In this document: positions 1-5,695 of the stretch, piece by piece
Layout of the letters: each line of letters opens with the position of its first letter
Position numbering within the stretch: position 1 is the stretch's first letter
Origin: Clostridia bacterium
Lineage (GTDB): Bacteria > Bacillota > Clostridia > Oscillospirales > Acutalibacteraceae
Reading direction: 5' to 3'
Length of the DNA: 21,154 nucleotides
Assembly (NCBI GenBank): GCA_900770255.1
Contig: CAAGJN010000077.1
Span: 1 to 21,154, forward strand
Program-made: the position numbers and the translations under genes
Notes under the pieces: generated by a model
The model's input: the letters and a program-made list of their open reading frames with translations, nothing else
What the model was told of the DNA's origin: nothing
Databases searched by the model: none

Positions 1-480
1 GAGGGCAAGGAGCACAAGGGCATTTTCCCGGCCTCAGCTATTTTCTCGACCGATCTCCACTCTCTCGGTCAGTATATACAGCAGGGCGAGAGAACCCTGT
101 TTGAGACTGTCGTCACCTTTGCTCAGCCAAAGCGCGATCTTGTGATCGAGGCCACCGCTGACAATGAGGACGGACTCAATTTCCTTGCAGGCAAGCATAT
201 GTCCGAGGTCAACCGCAAGGCATTCGAGGGTACGGTTCTCGCGCATACCGACGGCGGCGTGCCAAATATTCTGCTTGAGGTCGATAAGATGGATGAGTAT
301 AACCTCGGCTGGCTCATCTACTTTCTTGAGAAGGCCTGCGGAATTTCCGGCTATGTCCTCGGAGTCAATCCGTTTGACCAGCCCGGTGTTGAAAGTTATA
401 AGCTCAATATGTTCGCTCTCATGGGCAAGCCCGGATATGAGGGCAGACGCGCTGAGCTTGAGAACAGAATAAATTTTTAA
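1..480 (+). CDS. pgi: Glucose-6-phosphate isomerase, C-terminal part (5' end outside window)
   Basis: Interconverts glucose 6-phosphate and fructose 6-phosphate in the cytoplasm (glycolysis and gluconeogenesis). The frame is open from base 1, with no start in the window, and gives the last 159 residues. The visible sequence begins with the conserved stretch GIFPASAIFSTDLHSLGQ. It carries the second phosphoglucose isomerase signature at 349-402 (GYVLGVNPFDQPGVESYK), ending in the lysine assigned to catalysis in the family. The family is usually about 450 residues in Firmicutes, so roughly two thirds of the gene lies upstream. The next gene starts 14 bases after the TAA, with its ribosome binding site directly behind the stop, so the two are probably cotranscribed. 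The internal ATG at 142 is inside the conserved fold and is not a real start. Confidence 0.95.
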   Translation, partial: EGKEHKGIFPASAIFSTDLHSLGQYIQQGERTLFETVVTFAQPKRDLVIEATADNEDGLNFLAGKHMSEVNRKAFEGTVLAHTDGGVPNILLEVDKMDEYNLGWLIYFLEKACGISGYVLGVNPFDQPGVESYKLNMFALMGKPGYEGRRAELENRINF

Positions 481-494
481 GGAGGAATTCTTAA

Positions 495-911
495 ATGGTT
501 TCTTTGATTACAGGTCGTAAGGGTTCTGGCAAGACAAAACGTCTCATCGATCAGGTTAACAAGGCTGTGGAAGCTTCCAGCGGCAATGTTGTCTGCGTTG
601 AGAAAGAAAGGCTTCTGACCTACGATATCAACTATCGTGCAAGACTTATTGAGACCGATTTCTATAAGGTCAGCGGATATAAGGCTTTCTATGGCTTCCT
701 CAGCGGCATCTGCGCGGGCGATCATGATATCACCGATATTCTTATCGACGCAACGCTCAGAATCGGCGGCAGAGATTATGACGAGCTCTACGTTTTCCTT
801 GAGAAGGTCAAGGAGCTCAGCGATATCACAGAGAAGAATTTTGTCTTTACTGTCTCGGCAGACGAGTCCGAGCTGCCCGAGAAGATCTTCGACTTCTGCG
901 AGAAGCTTTAA
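495..911 (+). CDS. Small P-loop NTPase-like protein of unknown function, downstream of pgi
   Basis: A 138-residue soluble protein with GGAGGA at 481-486, eight bases before the ATG. The N-terminus reads as a first beta strand plus Walker A loop, G-R-K-G-S-G-K-T at residues 7-14. A hydrophobic strand ending in aspartate (ILID, residues 82-85) could be the Walker B. A further strand around residues 116-121 is followed by Ser-Ala-Asp. There is no signal peptide, membrane segment or cysteine cluster. It is too short for a full PilT or GTPase and has no NKxD guanine motif, so an ATP-binding kinase-like or ATPase-like fold is more likely. I recall similar short proteins in clostridial genomes given loose 'PilT-like' or 'ATP-binding' names, but I cannot assign a function. 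It probably sits at the end of the pgi operon, since a strong promoter starts about 65 bases downstream. Confidence 0.8.
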   Translation: MVSLITGRKGSGKTKRLIDQVNKAVEASSGNVVCVEKERLLTYDINYRARLIETDFYKVSGYKAFYGFLSGICAGDHDITDILIDATLRIGGRDYDELYVFLEKVKELSDITEKNFVFTVSADESELPEKIFDFCEKL

Positions 912-976
912 GAAACCTCTGATCTATTGCACAGCAGTTTCTTTAAGAGAAAAAGGTCAAAAAAGTAAAGTTTTTA

Positions 977-1005
977 TTGACAAAACCCGCGCAGGAAGAT
1001 ATAAT
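977..1005 (+). promoter_or_regulatory. Sigma-A promoter of the yceD-rpmF operon
   Basis: TTGACA at 977-982 and TATAAT at 1000-1005 are both perfect consensus with a 17-base spacer. Transcription should start near 1012, leaving a leader of about 34 bases before the yceD ATG. An inverted repeat surrounds the -10 (see the next entry). Confidence 0.85.
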
Positions 1006-1018
1006 ACTTTCTGCGCGG
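987..1018. repeat. Inverted repeat flanking the -10 of the yceD promoter
   Basis: CCGCGCAG at 987-994 is matched perfectly by CTGCGCGG at 1011-1018, with 16 bases between. The arms are GC-rich inside an otherwise AT-rich promoter region and straddle the -10 and predicted start site. This suits a dimeric regulator binding site. Most of the left arm lies upstream of the predicted start, so an RNA hairpin is less likely. No regulator family is recognised. Confidence 0.4.
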
Positions 1019-1045
1019 ATTTAAATCAGCATAGGGTGGATCATT

Positions 1046-1540
1046 ATGTTTATTGATCTTGAACCGCTTTTCAACAACATCGGCATGTCGCAGCCGTTCG
1101 ATTACGGGATGGATATGTCGGAGGAGGAGTTCTGGGCGGGCAAGCCGTTTCAAAAGCAAGTCCGTGTCAGCGGCGAGGTCAGGAACCGCGCCGGTATAGT
1201 TTTGATTGATGCCGAAGCGAGCGTCGAGGTTTCCACGGACTGTGACCGCTGCGCAGCATCGATCGAACGCGTTTATAAAGTCCCGATATCGCACACGCTC
1301 GTCACCTCGCTCAACGATGAGGACAACGATGAGCTGATCCTTGTGGAGGATATGCACTTTGACCTTGATCCTCTGGTGAGAGAGGATATTTTTCTTTTTC
1401 TCCCGAACAAGATTCTGTGCCGGGAGGACTGCAAAGGCGTCTGCCAGTTCTGCGGCGCCGATCTCAATGTCAGCCAATGCAGCTGCAAAAAGCCGACGGA
1501 TCCGCGTCTGGAGGCTCTGAGGCAGCTTTTGGATAATTAA
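1046..1540 (+). CDS. yceD: YceD family protein (DUF177), 23S rRNA accumulation factor
   Basis: A 164-residue cytoplasmic protein of the DUF177/YceD family. E. coli and plant members are linked to 23S rRNA accumulation, and the gene normally precedes rpmF, as here. Visible hallmarks are the central C-D-R-C pair and the C-terminal cysteine-rich signature C-R-E-D-C-K-G-V-C-Q-F-C-G-A-D-L-N. That signature is followed by a C-S-C-K-K-P-x-D-P-R-L-x-x-L segment typical of Gram-positive members, so a metal site is plausible. The start at 1046 has a GGGTGGA ribosome binding site and lies just after the promoter. It shares a transcript with rpmF, which begins 100 bases after this stop. The plsX/fabH fatty acid genes that often follow rpmF in Firmicutes are absent. 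Confidence 0.9.
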   Translation: MFIDLEPLFNNIGMSQPFDYGMDMSEEEFWAGKPFQKQVRVSGEVRNRAGIVLIDAEASVEVSTDCDRCAASIERVYKVPISHTLVTSLNDEDNDELILVEDMHFDLDPLVREDIFLFLPNKILCREDCKGVCQFCGADLNVSQCSCKKPTDPRLEALRQLLDN

Positions 1541-1640
1541 GAGACCGCTGATTGATCGGACGGTATATTTCCGATAGTCCGGCGCGTTCCAAACAGAGTT
1601 TTTTCCACATTCAATGCACAAGTGTTAGGAGGTGCTCAAC

Positions 1641-1823
1641 ATGGCGGTACCCAAGAGAAGAGTATCAAGCGCAAGACGCGACAAGAGACGCTCCAATGTC
1701 TGGAAGATGGAGGCTCCTGAGCTCGTCAAGTGCCCGCAGTGCGGGGAGTACAAAAGACCCCACAGAATATGCCCCGAGTGCGGCTATTACAAAGGCAAGC
1801 AAGTGATTAAGAAGGACGCATGA
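1641..1823 (+). CDS. rpmF: Large ribosomal subunit protein bL32 (zinc-ribbon form)
   Basis: A 60-residue ribosomal protein beginning M-A-V-P-K-R-R, the classic bL32 N-terminus. Four cysteines form two pairs (C31-P-Q-C34 and C44-P-E-C47), so this is the zinc-binding C+ form. I chose the ATG at 1641 because AGGAGG at 1627-1632 lies eight bases before it. The GTG at 1632 overlaps that site and would add three residues not found in the family. The basic N-terminal half contacts rRNA in the 50S subunit. Transcription comes from the promoter at 977, and an intrinsic terminator lies about 155 bases downstream, after a long structured spacer. Confidence 0.97.
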   Translation: MAVPKRRVSSARRDKRRSNVWKMEAPELVKCPQCGEYKRPHRICPECGYYKGKQVIKKDA

Positions 1824-1830
1824 GCCCTTT

Positions 1831-1957
1831 GAAACACACGCAAGTCAAATATGACTCGTCGGGTGACCTCTGATCAAATCGAGCAGTGCTTCGGTTCGGT
1901 CAGCAGTTGCTCAAAGCGCTAACTGCCAAGCTGAGGCCTTTACCTCGGCTGTGTTTC
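1831..1957 (+). ncRNA. Candidate structured RNA element in the rpmF-der spacer
   Basis: The spacer between rpmF and der (1824-2174) has no credible coding frame but folds well on paper. GAAACACA (1831-1838) pairs perfectly with TGTGTTTC (1950-1957) and encloses several hairpins. These are AGTCA/TGACT (1843-1847 with 1852-1856), CTGATC/GGTCAG (1870-1875 with 1898-1903) around a smaller hairpin, GCAGTT/AACTGC (1903-1908 with 1921-1926) and GCTGAGG/CCTCGGC (1930-1936 with 1943-1949). The third and fourth share base 1903. The last hairpin abuts the closing stem and could stack on it. An intrinsic terminator begins 22 bases later, an arrangement like a riboswitch, a 3'-UTR-derived RNA or a stand-alone small RNA. 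I compared it by eye with T-box, TPP, cobalamin, c-di-GMP, SAM, glycine, 6S and SRP RNA motifs and saw no match. The fold is by hand, with no energy calculation or covariation. Confidence 0.4.
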
Positions 1958-1979
1958 GTACAAGTCATGAATGCGGAGA

Positions 1980-2011
1980 GGTAGAGGAGGATGAGCCTTC
2001 TCTGCCTTTTT
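1980..2011 (+). terminator. Intrinsic terminator after rpmF and its structured spacer
   Basis: An 11-base-pair stem pairs 1980-1990 (GGTAGAGGAGG) with 1996-2006 (CCTTCTCTGCC), including two G-U pairs, around the loop ATGAG. A T-run follows at 2007-2011, with more T after a single G-A. It ends the rpmF transcript, or a separate RNA from this spacer. Confidence 0.75.
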
Positions 2012-2041
2012 GATTTTTACGGGCGATTTCATATGAGCGGC

Positions 2042-2070
2042 AGAGCCGGTAACGGCGTGCAGGCTCTTTT
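2042..2070 (+). terminator. Possible second, weaker terminator or attenuator before der
   Basis: AGAGCC (2042-2047) pairs with GGCTCT (2062-2067) around a 14-base loop, and T continues to 2070. The loop can form competing GCC/GGC pairs with the stem. The short stem and four-base T-run make this a weak candidate. It may instead be leader structure of the der transcript. Confidence 0.3.
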
Positions 2071-2134
2071 ATGAGAAAAGCTTTTAATATTGCAAATACT
2101 GTTTTTGCAGCGTATGCGGCTGCAAGATTTTCAG

Positions 2135-2163
2135 AAAGGAAGCGGCGGCTTTTAAAGCGCCGC
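2135..2163 (+). promoter_or_regulatory. Ribosome binding site plus hairpin ahead of der
   Basis: The only good purine-rich site before der, AAAGGAAG at 2135-2142, is over 30 bases from the ATG at 2175, too far for normal initiation. A perfect six-pair GC stem lies between: GCGGCG at 2142-2147 with CGCCGC at 2158-2163, loop 2148-2157. Folding it brings the site to within about a dozen bases of the ATG. A hairpin-bridged ribosome binding site is my inference; der may otherwise be translated from a poor site. Confidence 0.35.
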
Positions 2164-2174
2164 GCGGTCAGAAT

Positions 2175-3503
2175 ATGTCAAAACCTGTTGTTGCCATCGT
2201 CGGCAGACCGAATGTGGGCAAATCGACCTTGTTCAATAAGCTCGTCGGTTCGCGCCTCTCTATAGTTGACGACACACCCGGCGTCACCCGCGACAGGATA
2301 TACGGCGACTGCGAGTGGCAGAACAGAACGATGCTGCTCGTCGATACCGGCGGTATTGAGCCGTATTCCGACGATATAATTTTAAAACAGATGCGCCGTC
2401 AGGCTCAGCTCGCCATCGACAGCGCAGACGTCATAATTCTTGTTACGGATGTGCGCTCCGGCGTTGTATCGACGGACAGGGAGGTAGCCTCCATGCTTCA
2501 GAAGAGCGGCAAGCCTATAGTTCTGTGCGTCAACAAGTGCGACACCGTGGGCGAGCCGCCCGCAGAGTTTTATGAATTCTATAATCTCGGTCTCGGAGAT
2601 CCGATTCCCGTCTCGTCCGTTCACGGCATGGGTACGGGCGACCTGCTTGAGGCCGTGATTGAGCATCTGCCTGAGCAGGAGGAGGAAAGCGAAGAGGACG
2701 AAGTTATCAAGGTCGCCGTTATCGGCAAGCCGAACGTCGGCAAATCGTCGCTCGTCAACGCAATCCTCGGCGAGGACAGAATGATAGTCTCCGACATCGC
2801 GGGCACCACCCGCGACGCGACCGACTCCTACGTTGAAAATTCTCACGGCAAGTTTATCTTTATTGATACCGCCGGTCTGAGAAGAAAAAGCCGCGTCTAT
2901 GACGCAATCGAAAAATATTCGGTCATCAGAGCAAGAATGGCTGTTGAACGCGCGCAGGTATGTGTTATAATGATAGATGCGGTGGAGGGCTTCACCGAGC
3001 AGGACTCCAAGGTTGCGGGTATAGCTCATGAACTCGGCAAGGCGTGTATAATCGCCGTCAACAAGTGGGACGCCGTCGAGAAGGATGGCAGGACGATGGA
3101 CTCCTACCGCAAGAAGCTGATGAACGATTTCTCGTTCATGTCCTACGCGCCGATAATTTTTATCTCCGCGAAAACAGGGCTCAGACTCGACAGACTGTTC
3201 GAGCTGATAAAGTATGTTGACGATCAGAACGCCATGCGAATCTCGACAGGCCGTCTCAACGACCTGCTCGCCGATGTTACCGCCCGCGTTCAGCCGCCGA
3301 CAGATAAGGGCAGAAGGCTCAAGATTTTCTATATGACACAGGCGTCTACCCGCCCGCCGACATTTGTCTGCTTTGTCAACCGCAAGGATCTGTTTCATTA
3401 CAGCTATCAGCGGTATATCGACAATCAGATAAGATCCGTTTTCGGCCTTGAGGGCACTCCGACGCGCATGATAATCAGAGAAAGGGACTCGGGCAAAAAA
3501 TGA
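2175..3503 (+). CDS. der: Ribosome assembly GTPase Der (EngA), double GTPase
   Basis: A 442-residue cytoplasmic GTPase needed for 50S subunit maturation. Two G domains are in tandem. The first has G-R-P-N-V-G-K-S-T at residues 10-18, D-T-G-G and N-K-C-D at 120-123. The second has G-K-P-N-V-G-K-S-S at 184-192, D-T-A-G and N-K-W-D at 296-299. An acidic linker around residues 168-177 separates them, and a C-terminal KH-like domain with basic residues ends the protein. Length and order match the family (about 435-450). The ATG at 2175 gives the usual start M-S-K-P-V-V-A-I-V-G. The leader is odd, with a distant ribosome binding site and a hairpin. ruvC overlaps its stop by four bases (ATGA), so the two are translationally coupled. 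Neighbouring yceD and rpmF also serve the 50S subunit. Confidence 0.97.
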   Translation: MSKPVVAIVGRPNVGKSTLFNKLVGSRLSIVDDTPGVTRDRIYGDCEWQNRTMLLVDTGGIEPYSDDIILKQMRRQAQLAIDSADVIILVTDVRSGVVSTDREVASMLQKSGKPIVLCVNKCDTVGEPPAEFYEFYNLGLGDPIPVSSVHGMGTGDLLEAVIEHLPEQEEESEEDEVIKVAVIGKPNVGKSSLVNAILGEDRMIVSDIAGTTRDATDSYVENSHGKFIFIDTAGLRRKSRVYDAIEKYSVIRARMAVERAQVCVIMIDAVEGFTEQDSKVAGIAHELGKACIIAVNKWDAVEKDGRTMDSYRKKLMNDFSFMSYAPIIFISAKTGLRLDRLFELIKYVDDQNAMRISTGRLNDLLADVTARVQPPTDKGRRLKIFYMTQASTRPPTFVCFVNRKDLFHYSYQRYIDNQIRSVFGLEGTPTRMIIRERDSGKK

Positions 3504-4000
3504 TAGTTCTCGGTATCGATCCCGGCTATGCCATAGTCGGCTGCGGAGTTGTGGATTACAGGAACAACCACTTCACAATGCTTGATTACTGCGCGGTCAC
3601 CACGCCTGCGGGCATGCCGTTCAATCAGCGGCTCGAGCGCATATATGACGATGTTTCGGCGCTGATGGAAAAGTATAAGCCCGAGGCTATGTCGATAGAA
3701 AAGCTGTTTTATAACAACAACGCAAAGACCGTTATCGATGTCAGCCAGGCGCGCGGCGTGCTTGTTTTGGCCGCACAGAAGCACAATATACCGATCTTTG
3801 AGTATACGCCCCTGCAGGTAAAGCAGAGCGTTGTCGGCTACGGCCGCGCCGAGAAAAAGCAGGTGCAGGAGATGACGAGGATAATTCTCAATCTCGATAA
3901 GATCCCGAAGCCCGATGACGCTGCGGACGCGCTTGCTATGGCCGTGTGTCATTGCCATTGCAGCGGCTCCGTCATGGGTAAGCTCAATCTCTGCAAATAA
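3500..4000 (+). CDS. ruvC: Crossover junction endodeoxyribonuclease RuvC
   Basis: A 166-residue Holliday junction resolvase that cuts symmetrically related strands of four-way junctions with RuvAB. The RNase H-like fold starts M-I-V-L-G-I-D-P-G. The four acidic active-site residues are visible: Asp7, Glu67 (in S-I-E-K-L-F), Asp140 and Asp143 (in P-D-D-A-A-D-A-L-A). Length is normal for the family. The start overlaps the der stop in an ATGA, and ruvA follows 21 bases on, so the order is ruvC-ruvA-ruvB as in many bacteria. There is no LexA-type box in the small gaps, so damage control, if any, would act further upstream. Confidence 0.97.
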   Translation: MIVLGIDPGYAIVGCGVVDYRNNHFTMLDYCAVTTPAGMPFNQRLERIYDDVSALMEKYKPEAMSIEKLFYNNNAKTVIDVSQARGVLVLAAQKHNIPIFEYTPLQVKQSVVGYGRAEKKQVQEMTRIILNLDKIPKPDDAADALAMAVCHCHCSGSVMGKLNLCK

Positions 4001-4021
4001 CTTCCGAAAGGGGTGAAGGGT

Positions 4022-4627
4022 GTGTTTTACAGCATCACAGGCGAAATAGTCTATGCCGACGCTGCAAGCGTCGCAGTAAGCTGTGCGGGCGTTGCGTTCA
4101 GATGCAGCGTCACGGCAAATACGCTGAAATGTGTGGGCTCGATAGGCGACACCGTTACGCTGTACACATATCTTAATGTGCGCGAGGATGCGCTCGATTT
4201 GTTCGGCTTTTACAATAGGGATGAGCTCGACTGCTTCAAGCTGCTCGTCAATGTCACCGGCGTCGGTCCCAAGGCTGCACTCGCAATACTTTCTCAGCTC
4301 ACCCCGGACAGACTTGCTGCCTGCGTCGCATCGGGCGACGTCAAGGCGATCACGGCGGCGCAGGGCGTCGGAGCCAAGATAGCTCAGCGCGTCGTACTGG
4401 AATTGAAAGATAAACTAAAATCATATATATCTCCGCAGAACAGCGAAGAGATAGCCGCGATAAATGCGGCGAGCGCGTCGGATGCCGGCGAGGAGGCCGT
4501 GGCCGCCCTTGTTATGCTCGGCTACACGCGCACGGAGGCCGCCGCAGCGGTCGGCAAGCTCGATCAGTCCCTCCCGTCGGAGGAGCTGATAAAGCGGGCG
4601 CTGCGCCTGATTTCAAAAAACATCTGA
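4022..4627 (+). CDS. ruvA: Holliday junction branch migration protein RuvA
   Basis: A 201-residue junction-binding protein that forms tetramers on the four-way junction and loads RuvB. The N-terminal OB-like domain (residues 1 to about 62) begins M-F-Y-S-I-T-G. Two helix-hairpin-helix motifs follow, with G-V-G-P-K at 80-84 and G-V-G-A-K at 115-119, and a C-terminal domain of about 45 residues binds RuvB. I chose GTG 4022 over the in-frame GTG 4013: AAAGGGG at 4007-4013 is eight bases before 4022 but collides with 4013, and family members start at the M-F/I-x-Y/F position. ruvB begins 21 bases after the stop. Confidence 0.95.
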   Translation: MFYSITGEIVYADAASVAVSCAGVAFRCSVTANTLKCVGSIGDTVTLYTYLNVREDALDLFGFYNRDELDCFKLLVNVTGVGPKAALAILSQLTPDRLAACVASGDVKAITAAQGVGAKIAQRVVLELKDKLKSYISPQNSEEIAAINAASASDAGEEAVAALVMLGYTRTEAAAAVGKLDQSLPSEELIKRALRLISKNI

Positions 4628-4648
4628 CGGTGAAAGGACGACGGTATT

Positions 4649-5677
4649 ATGGATATGGATATAGAAAACCGCATAGTTACCCCGGATCTCTCGCCGGAGG
4701 ATGCCGATCTTGAATTTTCTCTGCGTCCGCGACGGCTGACCGACTATATCGGCCAGGATAAGGTGAAGGAAAATCTCTCTGTATATATCGAGGCCGCCAG
4801 ACGCAGAGGCGACTGCCTCGATCATGTCCTGCTCTACGGCCCTCCCGGCCTCGGCAAAACCACCCTTGCGGGCATAATAGCCAATGAGATGAACGTCAAT
4901 ATCCGCATCACCTCCGGTCCCGCTATAGAGAAGCCCGGCGATCTTGCCGCGCTGCTTACCAATCTCAACGACGGCGACGTGTTGTTTGTCGATGAGATAC
5001 ACCGCCTCTCGCGCGCAGTCGAGGAGGTGCTGTATCCCGCTATGGAGGACAGCGCCATCGATATAATCATCGGAAAGGGTCCCTCGGCGCGTTCGATAAG
5101 GCTCGACCTTCCGCATTTCACGCTCGTCGGCGCAACGACGAGAGCGGGCCAGCTCAGCGCCCCGCTGAGAGACCGTTTCGGCGTCATCCTGCGCCTTGAG
5201 ATGTATACCCCGGAGCAGTTGGCGCAGATCGTCACGCGCTCGGCCGGTATCCTCGGCATAGAGATGGATTCGAGCGGCGCCGCGGAGATAGCTTCGCGCT
5301 CGAGGGGAACTCCGAGAATAGCCAACCGCTTTTTAAAGCGCGTGCGCGACTTTGCACAGGTTATGGGCGATGGCGTTATAACGCGCGAAACCGCCTCCAT
5401 GGCGCTCGACAAGATGGAGGTTGATGAGCTCGGTCTCGACTCCATAGACAGACTTGTGCTCACTACCATGATAAAGAATTATAACGGCGGCCCGGTCGGC
5501 CTTGAGACAATCGCGGCGGCTGTAGGCGAGGAAGCAGTCACAATAGAGGATGTGTATGAGCCGTACCTGATGCAGATAGGTTTTCTAAGCAGAACTCCGC
5601 GCGGGCGCACGGTCACTCCCGCCGGATACAGGCATCTCGGCATACCGATGCCGGGTCAGCAGCAGTTCGATATTTGA
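4649..5677 (+). CDS. ruvB: Holliday junction branch migration helicase RuvB
   Basis: A 342-residue AAA+ ATPase that forms hexameric rings on either side of RuvA and pumps DNA through the junction. Walker A is G-P-P-G-L-G-K-T-T at residues 64-72, Walker B is D-E-I-H at 115-118, and the sensor 1 loop G-A-T-T-R-A-G is at 161-167. Next comes the R-D-R-F-G segment with the arginine finger. A winged-helix C-terminal domain ends in the conserved R-T-P-R-G-R. The N-terminal R-P-R-R-L-x-D-Y-I-G-Q box is intact. GAAAGGA at 4632-4638 supports ATG 4649. It is in one operon with ruvC and ruvA, with glmM 18 bases downstream. Confidence 0.98.
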   Translation: MDMDIENRIVTPDLSPEDADLEFSLRPRRLTDYIGQDKVKENLSVYIEAARRRGDCLDHVLLYGPPGLGKTTLAGIIANEMNVNIRITSGPAIEKPGDLAALLTNLNDGDVLFVDEIHRLSRAVEEVLYPAMEDSAIDIIIGKGPSARSIRLDLPHFTLVGATTRAGQLSAPLRDRFGVILRLEMYTPEQLAQIVTRSAGILGIEMDSSGAAEIASRSRGTPRIANRFLKRVRDFAQVMGDGVITRETASMALDKMEVDELGLDSIDRLVLTTMIKNYNGGPVGLETIAAAVGEEAVTIEDVYEPYLMQIGFLSRTPRGRTVTPAGYRHLGIPMPGQQQFDI

Positions 5678-5695
5678 ACCTTTGGAGGGTTAGTT

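Noticed and set aside
910..943. Inverted repeat AAGAAAC / GTTTCTT after the P-loop gene, as a possible terminator.
   Set aside because: The loop is 20 bases, the stem is AT-rich, and no T-run follows.
952..970. A GGTCAAA stretch resembling half of a CtsR operator just upstream of the yceD promoter.
   Set aside because: The second half site matches only five of seven bases at the wrong spacing, and yceD-rpmF is not a stress operon; poly-A context explains it.
1824..1866. CCCTTTGAA near the start of the rpmF-der spacer, similar to part of a TPP riboswitch.
   Set aside because: The following conserved bases and the partner CTGAGA segment are missing; the match is limited to a short common string.
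2071..2265. A 64-codon frame starting before der and overlapping it.
   Set aside because: No ribosome binding site, over 90 bases of overlap with der in another frame, and no recognisable protein features.
2382..3398. Long minus-strand frame (338 codons) inside der, and similar long antisense frames across the window.
   Set aside because: They mirror conserved genes, lack ribosome binding sites and arise from the codon bias of the plus-strand genes.
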